Assembly (NCBI RefSeq): GCF_014635285.1
Contig: NZ_BMCR01000011.1
Span: forward strand, 83,369 to 147,368
Length of the DNA stretch: 64,000 bases
Reading direction: 5' to 3'
Origin: Stappia taiwanensis
GTDB taxonomy: Bacteria > Pseudomonadota > Alphaproteobacteria > Rhizobiales > Stappiaceae
Shown: positions 25,618 to 34,289 of the stretch, in pieces
Layout of the letters: each line of letters begins with the position of its first letter
How positions within the stretch are numbered: position 1 is the stretch's first letter
Program-made: the position numbers and the translations under genes
Notes under the pieces: generated by a model
What the model saw: the letters and a program-made list of their open reading frames with translations, nothing else
The model's database searches: none
Told to the model about the DNA's origin: nothing

Positions 25618-25732
25618 GGGAATGCGAAAGGCAGGCGTTGCCGCCGAGCCCAAGATATGTCCGGTGTGCGCCGGATCACCCGGGACGCGGCACGCGCCGG
25701 GCGGTCGGTGACCTCAGGGGGAGAACAAGGCC

Positions 25733-27589
25733 ATGATACGTGTACTGATTTTCATCGCCCTGGTGTTTGCCGCGGCGCTCGGTCTCGCCTGGGTGGCGGA
25801 CCGTCCCGGCATGTTGACCCTGGACTGGCAGGGCTACCGGATCGAAACCGGTCTGATGACCGCGGCGGTGGCGCTGGTGGCGTTCGTGGCGCTGGCGATC
25901 ATCGTCTGGAACGTGGTGCTGGTCATCCTGCGCTCGCCCGATCTGCTCGGCCGGTTCTGGCGCCGGCGGCGCAAGGATCGCGGCTATGCCGCCCTCTCCA
26001 AGGGCATGCTGGCGCTGGGCGTTGGCGATGCGGCGGGTGCGACCCGCTATGGCGGCGAGGCGGCCAAGCTCCTGAAGGATGAGCCGGCCAGCGCCTTGCT
26101 GCTGGCCCAGACCGCGCAGCTCGCCGGTCGTCATGACGAGGCGCGGGCCCGGTTCGAGAAGATGCTGGAGGATCCGGCACTGCGTCCGGTTGGCCTGCAC
26201 GGGCTTTACGTGGAGGCGGAGCGGCTCAACGAGCCGGTGGCGGCGCGCCACTATGCGGAAGAGGCGGCGGCGCTGGTGCCCGGTCTCGATTGGGCCGGGC
26301 GCGCGGTGCTTGGCTATCAGGCGGTGGCCGGCGACTGGGCCGAGGCGATCAAGACGCTGGAGAAGAACTACGCGGCCAAGCTGGTCGACAAGAAGACCTT
26401 CCGCCGGCACAAGGCGGTGCTGCTCACCGCCCATGCGCTCGAACAAGAAGACCGGGATCCGGACGGCGCGCGGGCGCTGGCCAACGAGGCGGCGGGCCTC
26501 GCGCCGGGGCTGGTTCCGGCGGCGGTGCTGGCGGCGCGGCTGGCCACCCGGCGCGGCGATATCCGCAAGGCGCTGAAGGTGGTCGAGGCGGCCTGGAAGG
26601 TGACGCCGCATCCGGAGCTGGCCGAGGCCTACGCGCATGCGCGCACCGGCGATTCGGCGCAGGACCGGCTGAAGCGGGTCAAGACGCTGGCGGCGCTGCG
26701 GGCCCATAGCGCGGAAGGCACGCTGGCGCTGGCCCGGGCGGCAATCGAGGCGGGCGATTTCGCCCTGGCCCGGACCCAGCTCAAGGGCGCGCTGCGCAAT
26801 GCGCCGACCCAGCGGGTGTTCCTGATGATGGCCGATCTGGAAGAGAAGGAACACGGCGACCGGGGCCGGGTGCGCGAATGGCTGGCCCGGGCGGTACGGG
26901 CACCGGCGGATCCCATGTGGGTCGCGGATGGCGCGGTGAGCGAGACCTGGGCGCCGGTGTCCCCGGTGGATGGGCGGCTCGATGCGTTCGAATGGACCAC
27001 GCCGCCGGCAACCCTCGACCATCATGGCGATGCGCTTGAGGCGATTGACGATGCACTGTTGGAAGCACTGCCCGAGCCGGTCGGCGGGGCGGAAGACGAT
27101 GCGCTGGTGATCCTGCCGTCGACGCCAACGGAGGCGGAAGACGAGTCCTCCGGTGATGCGGAAGTGCCTGCCGTGACGTCCGCACCGCAGCCCGAGCGCG
27201 CCGATGTAGCGGCGGAAGACGCTAAGACTGAAACCGCGAAGACGGAGATGGAGAAACCCGCCGAGGCCAAGCCCACGGCTGGCGATGCTTCGCCTGCGAA
27301 GACCGAGGCGCCGCAGAGCACGGAGCCCGCGCCGGAGAAGAAGGCGGCGACCGGTGACGGCGGGGCCAAGGTGGGGGACGAGGCGAAGCCCGCGCCGGAA
27401 TCCGGGACGGGCAAGGCAGCTTCGGCGAAGGGACCGGGCTCGGTCGCCGATGTGATCGCCGGCGGCGACGCCTCGCGGCCAATCGAGTTTCCGCTGAAGC
27501 ACATGCCGGACGATCCGGGGCCGGATGGGGCCTCGGGGGAGGAGGATGACGAGGCGCCGCGCAAGCCGGGGTTCCGCTTCTTCAACTGA
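25733..27589 (+). CDS. hemY: HemY-like inner-membrane TPR protein
   Basis: A 618-residue protein. Two N-terminal helices (about residues 3-22 and 43-65) flank LAWVADRPGMLTLDWQGYRIET, the HemY N-terminal domain. This is followed by LRSPDLLGRFWRRRRKDRGYAALSKGM and a long array of TPR-like helices to about residue 440. The last 170 residues are Ala/Glu/Lys/Pro-rich and probably disordered. This is the COG3898 HemY of uncertain role in haem metabolism, not the protoporphyrinogen oxidase given the same name in Gram-positives. It ends the hemC-hemD-mic60-hemY run. Confidence 0.9.
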   Translation: MIRVLIFIALVFAAALGLAWVADRPGMLTLDWQGYRIETGLMTAAVALVAFVALAIIVWNVVLVILRSPDLLGRFWRRRRKDRGYAALSKGMLALGVGDAAGATRYGGEAAKLLKDEPASALLLAQTAQLAGRHDEARARFEKMLEDPALRPVGLHGLYVEAERLNEPVAARHYAEEAAALVPGLDWAGRAVLGYQAVAGDWAEAIKTLEKNYAAKLVDKKTFRRHKAVLLTAHALEQEDRDPDGARALANEAAGLAPGLVPAAVLAARLATRRGDIRKALKVVEAAWKVTPHPELAEAYAHARTGDSAQDRLKRVKTLAALRAHSAEGTLALARAAIEAGDFALARTQLKGALRNAPTQRVFLMMADLEEKEHGDRGRVREWLARAVRAPADPMWVADGAVSETWAPVSPVDGRLDAFEWTTPPATLDHHGDALEAIDDALLEALPEPVGGAEDDALVILPSTPTEAEDESSGDAEVPAVTSAPQPERADVAAEDAKTETAKTEMEKPAEAKPTAGDASPAKTEAPQSTEPAPEKKAATGDGGAKVGDEAKPAPESGTGKAASAKGPGSVADVIAGGDASRPIEFPLKHMPDDPGPDGASGEEDDEAPRKPGFRFFN

Positions 27590-27591
27590 CG

Positions 27592-27616
27592 GGCGGCCCG
27601 GGGCCCGGGCGCCTTT
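27592..27616 (+). terminator. Probable intrinsic terminator after hemY
   Basis: A GC-rich imperfect hairpin (GGCG-G-CCCGG against CCGGG-CGCC) begins three bases after the stop and is followed by TTTT. It marks the end of the hem cluster before the tRNA gene. Confidence 0.5.
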
Positions 27617-27793
27617 TCGGCGGCGGGTGAAAACCGATGGGGTCAGGCGCAAAACCCTCTTGCGCCCGGCCGCCCGGTCCGCTATCAAGCGGCCACCTCG
27701 GTCGTTCTTCGCGTGCGGGACCAAACCGGTTTGCGGGCGGTGATTTTGAACGATGAGGGAAACATACGGGGCCTTACCGCCCCGATTTGGTGC

Positions 27794-27869
27794 GCCGGTG
27801 TAGCTCAGTTGGTAGAGCACGTCATTCGTAATGATGGGGTCGGCGGTTCGAGTCCGTTCACCGGCACCA
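27794..27869 (+). tRNA. tRNA-Thr (anticodon CGT)
   Basis: A 76-nt cloverleaf has acceptor arms GCCGGTG/CACCGGC, a D-arm GCTC...GAGC, and an anticodon arm CGTCA-TTCGTAA-TGATG carrying CGT. The variable loop GGGTC is followed by a T-arm with loop TTCGAGT, discriminator A and encoded CCA. It reads ACG threonine codons. Confidence 0.96.
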
Positions 27870-27905
27870 CTTCCCCAAACGTTCTTTCAGATCAGACTTT
27901 CGCTG

Positions 27906-28844
27906 TCAGGCCTCCGCGAGCGGCCGTCGCGGCGCGGCGGGGCTTTCCCCTTGCGGGTATCCCAGACACAACAGGATCTGCGCCGCGCCCTTGTGCCGGC
28001 AAAGCTCCTGAAGCTTTGGCCGCAGTGGCGCCACCTGAACGGGTTGATTGAGAAACGAGGCCTGCAGACCAAGGCTTGCGGCGACCAGCAACAGGCGTTG
28101 CAGGGCCTGCCCCGCCTTGAGCCAATCCGATGGGGTGTTGGCATCCGTGCCGAGCACCGCAAGGAAAGGCGCCGTCGCCGCGCGCTTCCGGTCGCCGGCG
28201 GCAACCACCCGGCCAAGATCCACATGGCGCACAAGATATCGGGCAAGCGGCACTGCCGCAGCGGGCAAGGTCAGACCGTCGCCGACGCTTTTGGGGCGCA
28301 TCCAGGTGGCCAGTTCCCGCCGCCAGCGTCGGTTGCCCCATTGCACCTTGTCGCCGTCGCCAACCAGAGAGGCCACCGCCGTGCGCCGCTCCGGGTCGAG
28401 GATTGGCTCCAGCCATGCTCCTTCTTCGCTGCTTGCGGCGGTCAGGCGGTCGCGGATATCGGGTGAAAGCGTCCGGGCCTCATACCGGCCACGGTGGGTG
28501 CGCCGTGTGGCAATCGCACGTGTCAGCGGGGCAAGCGCAGCCTCCGGATCACCGCCGAAATGGAGATTGCCGAGATGCCCCCTGCCATCAAACCGGGGGG
28601 TCTTGACCAGATGCGCGCCAAGCCCGGCGCCGGCTGCGGCCACGCGCAAGGTCATCGTCAGGCAGCCAAGGCTGATGGTCAGTTCACGATTGTCGGGATC
28701 GTTTTCCGGCAGAGCGCGGGCCGGGTCAGCCGAAAGGCCGATCCGGTCCGCGTGAAGCTCGAACGCCCAGGACTGGGTGTTGTGGCTGGAGGGCGCGCGC
28801 ACCGCCTGACGGAGCAGGGCTTCGATCAGGTCGCGAGGCGGCAT
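27906..28844 (-). CDS. Acg-family nitroreductase-fold FMN-binding protein
   Basis: A 312-residue two-domain nitroreductase-fold protein of the Acg group. The N-terminal AVRAPSSHNTQSWAFELHADRIGLSADPARALPENDPDNRELTISLG pattern (in parts) is diagnostic, together with IATRRTHRGRYEARTLS in the middle and GQALQRLLLVAASLGLQASFLNQPV near the end. Mycobacterial Acg members bind FMN but lack typical reductase activity and may sequester it. The function here is unknown. It ends near the tRNA-Thr gene, on the opposite strand. Confidence 0.82.
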   Translation of the reverse strand: MPPRDLIEALLRQAVRAPSSHNTQSWAFELHADRIGLSADPARALPENDPDNRELTISLGCLTMTLRVAAAGAGLGAHLVKTPRFDGRGHLGNLHFGGDPEAALAPLTRAIATRRTHRGRYEARTLSPDIRDRLTAASSEEGAWLEPILDPERRTAVASLVGDGDKVQWGNRRWRRELATWMRPKSVGDGLTLPAAAVPLARYLVRHVDLGRVVAAGDRKRAATAPFLAVLGTDANTPSDWLKAGQALQRLLLVAASLGLQASFLNQPVQVAPLRPKLQELCRHKGAAQILLCLGYPQGESPAAPRRPLAEA

Positions 28845-28878
28845 GGCTTCCCTTTCGGGCTCCGGTCAGTGCTGGCGC

Positions 28879-29391
28879 TTAAACGCCGCAGACGGCGGCG
28901 GTGGCAAGATCGCCGGCCACCGGCTCCCAGGCGTTCTCGGGCAGGCTGACCGGGTCGACGGTCTCATTCGGCATCAGGTCGATGCGCCGCTGGCCCTGGC
29001 AATCATAAACCTGGCGCAACTCGCGCGGCGGCATCAGCCGGGTGAACAGGTGCAGGTTTACCTGGCGATAGCGGGCGGCCTTGGCGTTGATCTGCACGCT
29101 GCCAATGTCGACGGCGGCGAAGCGGTTGATGCGCGGCACCAGATAGGTCCAGGGCTGCAGCAGGTTCGAGGTCTCGTAGGTCTGAGTCACCGTGAAACTG
29201 TCGGGCAATTCCTGCGCGGTGCGGCTGAACCAGGTGTATTCCGACCAGATGGTGAAGGTGATCATGGCGATGGCGGCGGCGAAGGGGGCGATCCAGCCCG
29301 GCATCCGCCGACCGGTGGTGCGATTGATGATGATGAAAGTGCCGGCAACGGCGATACCGAGGACAAAGGTGCCGATCAGGGTAAAAATCAT
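28879..29391 (-). CDS. Small conserved membrane protein of unknown function
   Basis: A 170-residue protein with two hydrophobic helices (residues 3-22 and about 32-49) followed by a soluble, probably periplasmic, domain. That domain contains SEYTWFSRTAQELPDSFTV, PWTYLVPRINRFAAVDIGSV and a C-terminal pair of cysteines (DCQGQRR and AVCGV) that could form a disulfide. I do not recognise a named family; similar proteins appear in other alphaproteobacteria, from memory. It follows the cNMP/CBS/DUF294 gene by about 67 bases on the same strand. Confidence 0.7.
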   Translation of the reverse strand: MIFTLIGTFVLGIAVAGTFIIINRTTGRRMPGWIAPFAAAIAMITFTIWSEYTWFSRTAQELPDSFTVTQTYETSNLLQPWTYLVPRINRFAAVDIGSVQINAKAARYRQVNLHLFTRLMPPRELRQVYDCQGQRRIDLMPNETVDPVSLPENAWEPVAGDLATAAVCGV

Positions 29392-29458
29392 GCTCTGTGC
29401 CGTCTTTCGTGGTTGTTCGCCGGTGTCGGGATGCGGTGCGGGGCTCGGGGCCGTGCGG

Positions 29459-31309
29459 TCAGCTCAGCGCGGCATGACCGTAGCTGATGGCCGACTGCAT
29501 GGTCTTGATCACGCCGAACGCATCCCGGAGATGGTTGCGCTCCAGCTCCGACAGGCTGTTCGGAGCCATGAAGTTATCCGGTTTCTGGCCGGCGCGCACC
29601 TGCCGCGCCTGATGGGCGAGGCGAATGTTGCAGATCAGGTCATAGGCGTCGAGAAGATCGCTGCCGCCGGAAGGGCTGAGCACGGGGGTGTCGCGCGCGG
29701 CGATCAGCCGGTCGCGGGTGTTGGCCGGTTCGAGCCCTGCTTGCAGCGCATAGAGCCGGGCCAGATCGACGATCGGCACGACACCGGAGTGTTTCAGGTC
29801 GACCGTGTGCTTGTGCTCGCCCGAGCGGATCAGGGCAAAGCCCCGGAAAAGGCTGAGCGGCGGGGTGTGTTTCAGGGAATTGGCGGTCATGTGCGCGCGA
29901 AAGATCGAGTTGCGCCGGGCCTTGTCCAGGGTCGCGCGGTGCATGCCGGCATAAAGGCTTTCCTCGCCATGGATCGGCCGCAGGTCGAACATGACGCTGG
30001 CCAGCATCTGCGCCATCGGATCGGGCCGGGCGATCCAGCCGTCGAAGTAGCCCTTCCAGACCGACACCGGCTGCCGCCAGCGCGGATTGGTCGCCATCAT
30101 GTCGCCCGGACAATAATAGTAGCCGCAGGCGTCCAGCCCATCGCTGACGAAGCGGGCGAAGTCAGCAAACCAGGCGTCATGCTCTTCAGGAACAAAGGCG
30201 TCGTCGAGGATCAGGCAATTGTCCTGGTCGGACACGCCGGTCTGCTCGCACCGTCCCTGCGAGCCGCAGGCAAGCCAGAGATAGGGCACGGGCGGCGGGC
30301 CGAGATCGGCCTCGGCCAGCTGGATCAGCCGGCGGGTCAGGGCATCGGTGACGCTGGTGATCAGATGGCCGATCCGATGCGCCTCGACGCCAAGGCCGAC
30401 GAGCTTGGCAAGCAGGCGCGGCACCGTTCCGACCACGGCGGCAAGGTCGGCGATCTCGGTCAGACCGCCAATGTCGGAAATGATCGCCACCGCCGACAGG
30501 GACTGGCGCTGAATGAGGTTGGTGCGGGTCAGGATGCCGATGGGCCGGCCATCATCGACGACCGGCAGATGGCCGATGCCGTGCGAGCTCATGGCCAGCA
30601 GTGCCTCGAACAACAAGGCTCCCGGGGCCAGGGACAGGGGCGTGGGAGTGACCACCTCGCCGATCGGCAATTGCGGATCGCGGCCCTCGGCAAGCACCCG
30701 GGTGGTGAGGTCGCTGGTGGTCAGGATGCCGTCGAGGTGGTCCTTCGCGCCGACCAGGACGCAGGAGATGCCCCGGTCGCGCATCACTTCCGCCGCGGCC
30801 CTGGCGCTGGTGTTCGCCGGCAGGATCACCGGTGCAGGCATCATCACATCGCGGATCTCGGCGAGCCCCAGGGCGGCGCCGTTGTCGGGGTTGGCGGCGG
30901 GGCGGCGCTGGGGAGTGTTGCGCAGCCGGTCGAAATAGGCGCCAAAGGAGGGGTGGCGCTCCAGCAACTGGCGAAACACGGTCACTGGAAGGCGCAGGAT
31001 GGTGGTGTCGCTTTCCGCGACCGCCCGATGGGCGGACCGACCGTCGCGCAAGAGGCTGCGGGCGGCGAAGATTTCGCCGGGCACGGAGCGGGAAATCAAC
31101 CGTCCTTCGGGAGAATAAAGGTCGACCACGCCGTCACGAACGATGTGCAGCGCGTCCAGCGGGGCGTCGATGTCGAGGATCTCGGCGTCCGCCGGATAGC
31201 TCTGCGGATCGAGCAGGCCGGAGAGGGTGTCCAGCGCGGAGGCGGGCAGCAGGTCGAAGGGGTGATGGCGGGAAATGAAGCTGTGCAGCGCGGCCGGATC
31301 TGCGGTCAT
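29459..31309 (-). CDS. cNMP-binding/CBS/DUF294 nucleotidyltransferase-like regulatory protein
   Basis: A 616-residue cytoplasmic protein with three modules. Residues 1-125 form a cyclic-nucleotide-binding fold (LDALHIVRDGVVDLYSPEGRLI and SVPGEIFAA). About 150-270 are a CBS pair (VILPANTSARAAAEVM and GILTTSDLTTRV, IGHLPVVDDGRPIGILTRTNL). From 290 comes a DUF294 nucleotidyltransferase-like domain with CGSQGRCEQTGVSDQDNCLI, then a DUF294-C helical domain. The GS...D-x-D motif is the GlnD-like catalytic pattern. Such genes commonly follow acetate-type symporters, as here, and probably tune transport or signal acetate status. The start at 31309 excludes upstream sequence without domain similarity. 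Confidence 0.9.
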   Translation of the reverse strand: MTADPAALHSFISRHHPFDLLPASALDTLSGLLDPQSYPADAEILDIDAPLDALHIVRDGVVDLYSPEGRLISRSVPGEIFAARSLLRDGRSAHRAVAESDTTILRLPVTVFRQLLERHPSFGAYFDRLRNTPQRRPAANPDNGAALGLAEIRDVMMPAPVILPANTSARAAAEVMRDRGISCVLVGAKDHLDGILTTSDLTTRVLAEGRDPQLPIGEVVTPTPLSLAPGALLFEALLAMSSHGIGHLPVVDDGRPIGILTRTNLIQRQSLSAVAIISDIGGLTEIADLAAVVGTVPRLLAKLVGLGVEAHRIGHLITSVTDALTRRLIQLAEADLGPPPVPYLWLACGSQGRCEQTGVSDQDNCLILDDAFVPEEHDAWFADFARFVSDGLDACGYYYCPGDMMATNPRWRQPVSVWKGYFDGWIARPDPMAQMLASVMFDLRPIHGEESLYAGMHRATLDKARRNSIFRAHMTANSLKHTPPLSLFRGFALIRSGEHKHTVDLKHSGVVPIVDLARLYALQAGLEPANTRDRLIAARDTPVLSPSGGSDLLDAYDLICNIRLAHQARQVRAGQKPDNFMAPNSLSELERNHLRDAFGVIKTMQSAISYGHAALS

Positions 31310-31359
31310 GAATGCGCCTTTCGCCGGAAAGCGGATCGGGCAGGCCGGTCCGGGAGGGG

Positions 31360-31385
31360 TGAACCCCGCCCATGGGCGGGGTTCA
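31360..31385 (-). other. Perfect 12-bp hairpin between symporter and cNMP/CBS gene
   Basis: Arms TGAACCCCGCCC (31360-31371) and GGGCGGGGTTCA (31374-31385) are separated by two bases. It is located 24 bases after the symporter stop on the minus strand, without a T-tract. It may lower expression of the downstream regulator relative to the transporter, or stabilise the symporter message. Confidence 0.6.
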
Positions 31386-31409
31386 GGCTTGTCACGGTGA
31401 CCGACGGCC

Positions 31410-33197
31410 TTAGTGGTCGACGGCGGCCCCGGCTCCGGAGGGAACGCGAATGCTCTCCACCAGTTCCTGGATCTCCTGCGGCGGGGCTTCCGACGCATTG
31501 GAGACGAAATAGGCAACGGCGAAGTTGATGATCGCGCCAACCGCACCGAAGGCCTCCGGCGAGATGCCGAGCAGCCAGTTGGATGCATTGTTGGGCAGCA
31601 TATTGGTTCCCGGAATGAAGAACCAGCCCTTGTAAATGAAGATGTAGACCACGGTGATGATCAGACCCGACAGCATGCCGGCGATCGCCCCCTTGGAGTT
31701 CATCCGCTTGGAGAAGATGCCCAGCATCAGCACCGGGAACAGGGACGCGGCGGCGATGCCGAAGGCCAGTGCCACCACCTGTGCCGCGAAGCCCGGCGGG
31801 TTGAGGCCGAGATAGGCGGCGATCATGATCGCCACGGCCATGGACAGACGGGCCGCCAGAAGCTCTCCCTTTTCCGAGATGTTCGGATTGTAGATGCTCT
31901 TGATCAGATCGTGCGACACGGCCGAGGAAATGGCCATCAGGAGACCGGCCGCCGTGGACAGCGCCGCGGCAAGACCGCCGGCGGCCACCAGGGCGATCAC
32001 CCAGTTGGGCAGGTTGGCGATTTCCGGGTTGGCGAGCACCATGATGTCCCGGTCAACCTTGACCATTTCGTTGCCCTTCCAGCCGAACTCGGCTGCCTTG
32101 GCGTTAAAGGCCTCGTTCTTGTCGTTGTAGTACTGGATCCGGCCGTCGCCGTTTTTGTCTTCGAACTTGAGAAGACCGGTGGTCTCCCAGCTCTTGAACC
32201 AGCGCGGACGCTCGTCATAGGCAAGATTGCCATCCGGAGCGCCGATCTCGCCGGTCTGGATGGTGTTCATCAGGTTGAGCCGCGCCATGGCACCGACGCC
32301 CGGAGCGGTGGTGTAGAGAAGGGCGATGAAGACCAGCGCCCAGCCGGCGGACCAGCGGGCATCGGCCACCTTCGGCACCGTGAAGAAGCGGATGATCACA
32401 TGCGGCAACCCGGCGGTGCCGATCATCAGCGACAGGGTGAAGAGGGTCATGTTGAGGACACTGAGTGGATCGCCGCTTTGGGCTGTGTACTCATTGAACC
32501 CCAGATCGGTCACCACCTGGTCAAGCGTGGCGAGAAGCGGCTGGCCGCTGCCCACGTGGTCGGAGAACAGGCCGATCTGCGGCAGAGCATTGCCGGTCAG
32601 GGCCAGCGAGATGAAGATCGCCGGAACGGTGTAGGCAAGGATCAGCACGCAATACTGCGCCACCTGGGTGTAGGTGATGCCCTTCATGCCGCCAAGCACG
32701 GCGTAGATGAAGACGATGCCGGTGCCGATCAGGAGACCGGTGGAGGCATCCACCTCCAGGAAGCGCGAGAAGGCAACGCCGACGCCCTTCATCTGGCCGA
32801 TCACATAGGTGATCGAGGCGACGATCAGGCAGATCACCGCGACGATGCGGGCGGTCTGCGAGTAGAAGCGGTCGCCGATGAATTCCGGCACGGTGTATTT
32901 GCCGAACTTGCGCAGATAGGGCGCAAGCAACATGGCCAGCAGCACGTAGCCGCCGGTCCAGCCCATCAGGTAGAGCGAGGCGCCATAGCCATTGAAGGCG
33001 ATGATGCCGGCCATGGAAATGAAGGAGGCGGCCGACATCCAGTCCGCCGCGGTGGCCATGCCGTTGGTGACCGGGTGAACCCCGCGGCCGGCGGCATAGA
33101 ATTCACTCGTCGATCCGGCACGGGCCCAGATGGCGATGCCGATATAAAGCGCGAAGGACGCGCCGACGACGATATAGGTAAGTGTCCTGAGATCCAT
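31410..33197 (-). CDS. Sodium:solute symporter, acetate-type (VC_2705-like, SSS family)
   Basis: A 595-residue inner-membrane symporter with about 13 helices. SSS hallmarks are FYAAGRGVHPVTNGMATAADWMSAASFI (split here: GRGVHPVTNGMATAADWMS), YTVPEFIGDRF, LGGMKGITYTQVAQY, and LVAAGGLAAALSTAAGLLMAISSAVSHDL. A long hydrophilic insert at about 315-398 contains an EF-hand-like loop DKNGDGRIQYYND (347-359). Genes paired with a DUF4212 small subunit transport acetate or similar monocarboxylates. It starts 16 bases downstream of the DUF4212 gene. Confidence 0.92.
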   Translation of the reverse strand: MDLRTLTYIVVGASFALYIGIAIWARAGSTSEFYAAGRGVHPVTNGMATAADWMSAASFISMAGIIAFNGYGASLYLMGWTGGYVLLAMLLAPYLRKFGKYTVPEFIGDRFYSQTARIVAVICLIVASITYVIGQMKGVGVAFSRFLEVDASTGLLIGTGIVFIYAVLGGMKGITYTQVAQYCVLILAYTVPAIFISLALTGNALPQIGLFSDHVGSGQPLLATLDQVVTDLGFNEYTAQSGDPLSVLNMTLFTLSLMIGTAGLPHVIIRFFTVPKVADARWSAGWALVFIALLYTTAPGVGAMARLNLMNTIQTGEIGAPDGNLAYDERPRWFKSWETTGLLKFEDKNGDGRIQYYNDKNEAFNAKAAEFGWKGNEMVKVDRDIMVLANPEIANLPNWVIALVAAGGLAAALSTAAGLLMAISSAVSHDLIKSIYNPNISEKGELLAARLSMAVAIMIAAYLGLNPPGFAAQVVALAFGIAAASLFPVLMLGIFSKRMNSKGAIAGMLSGLIITVVYIFIYKGWFFIPGTNMLPNNASNWLLGISPEAFGAVGAIINFAVAYFVSNASEAPPQEIQELVESIRVPSGAGAAVDH

Positions 33198-33213
33198 CGA
33201 ATTTCCCCCCGGT

Positions 33214-33474
33214 CTATTCTTCGACGCCGTACTTCTTGTCCATGGCGTTCATGCGCCAGGCATAGAAGAAGATCAGGACCAGAAAGACGTAGATCGATCC
33301 TTGCTGGGCGAACCAGAATCCGAGATCGCTGCCGCCGATCTTGATCGAAGTCAGCAGGGGCCGGAACAGAATGCCCAGGCCAAACGAGACAAACGCCCAG
33401 ACGATCAGGCAGTTCCGGATCAGGCTCACATTGGCCTTCCAATAGGCCTGGCCGGAGTCACTTTCGCTGCTCAT
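33214..33474 (-). CDS. DUF4212 small subunit of sodium:solute symporter
   Basis: An 86-residue protein with two transmembrane helices. The family pattern is AYWKANVSLIRNCLIVWAFV, then FGLGILFRPLL and FWFAQQGSIYVFLVLIFFYA with a charged tail MNAMDKKYGVEE. It is the partner subunit encoded just before SSS transporters of this type. The ATG at 33474 has GGAGGAAATTGC upstream; the longer frame has no similarity. Confidence 0.9.
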   Translation of the reverse strand: MSSESDSGQAYWKANVSLIRNCLIVWAFVSFGLGILFRPLLTSIKIGGSDLGFWFAQQGSIYVFLVLIFFYAWRMNAMDKKYGVEE

Positions 33475-33845
33475 GCAATTTCCTCCACTTTGTTCTTTCC
33501 GTTCGCGCGGGGGGAAGGGCATCTGCATGGTTTGCGGCGACTGGGCCGGAGGGAGCGCTGGCGCCACCTTCCAAGGTCCCGATCCGCCCGACGCAATCGG
33601 CGCTCCTCTCGCCATGCGTCATCGCCCTTGTCCACACGTGCCGATTGATGGATCCGCTCCGCTCGACCGGCCAGCAATGGACCGCGCAACTGCCGCACGG
33701 TCATCACCATGATCTCGACAATACAGGCAAGTCCGGAGCGGGCGAACCGCGACATTCGGGTAATACGGCAGTGACAAGAGGACCGGGAGTCGCGCAGGGG
33801 CGAGTGGAGAAAGCCCCATTCAGGTCATTGAATTTTCGAGAAAAA
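33475..33845. other. Intergenic region upstream of the symporter operon
   Basis: A 371-base gap lies between the MarR gene stop and the DUF4212 start, both on the minus strand. The part next to 33475 should contain the symporter promoter; I see no clear -35/-10 pair. A GGGGC/GCCCC stem with an 11-base loop lies near 33796-33816, shortly after the MarR stop, and may be a weak terminator. No gene is supported. Confidence 0.45.
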
Positions 33846-34289
33846 CTACTTCTTGGCCGGGGCGCGGTCGATCAACCGGGTGAGGGCGGTGCGCAGGGTG
33901 TCGATTTCCTCAAGACCGATGGCCGCGATCAACCGGTCCTGGTGTTTCTGGGCGCGCGCAATCAGTTCGTCTGCCCGGGCTTCCCCTTGCGGGGTGAGCT
34001 CGACCCAGACCCGGCGCCGGTCGTCGGGGTCGGTGGTGCGGGTGAGGAGCTGCTGGCCGACCAGCTTGTCGACCGTCTTGCTGATCGCCGGCTGGTTGGC
34101 AAGGCAACTGCTGGTAAGCTCGCCGATGGTCAGCCCGTCGGTTCCCTTCAAGGAGGCAAGAACCCGCCAGACGGCGACGGAGACCCCGCTGGCGCGGACC
34201 TGGTCGTGAAACTCGGCGCTGGCGACGCTGGAGGCGCGGGCCAGAAGATAGAGCAGATAGCCGTCGACGAACCGGTGCTCTGTGCTCAT
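33846..34289 (-). CDS. MarR-family transcriptional regulator
   Basis: A 147-residue winged-helix repressor-type protein. The DNA-binding part is LTIGELTSSCLANQPAISKTVDKLVGQQLLTRTTDPDDRRR, with the characteristic recognition helix and D-x-R-wing DDRRRVWVELTPQG; residues 1-40 and 115-147 form the dimer helices. MarR proteins commonly control aromatic-acid catabolism and respond to the substrate or its CoA ester. The start overlaps the flavin-reductase stop (ATGA). It probably regulates the divergent operon at 34912. Confidence 0.9.
   Translation of the reverse strand: MSTEHRFVDGYLLYLLARASSVASAEFHDQVRASGVSVAVWRVLASLKGTDGLTIGELTSSCLANQPAISKTVDKLVGQQLLTRTTDPDDRRRVWVELTPQGEARADELIARAQKHQDRLIAAIGLEEIDTLRTALTRLIDRAPAKK

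Noticed and set aside
29192..31528. A 778-residue plus-strand open frame
   Set aside because: Antisense shadow of the cNMP/CBS/DUF294 gene; no domain-like features.
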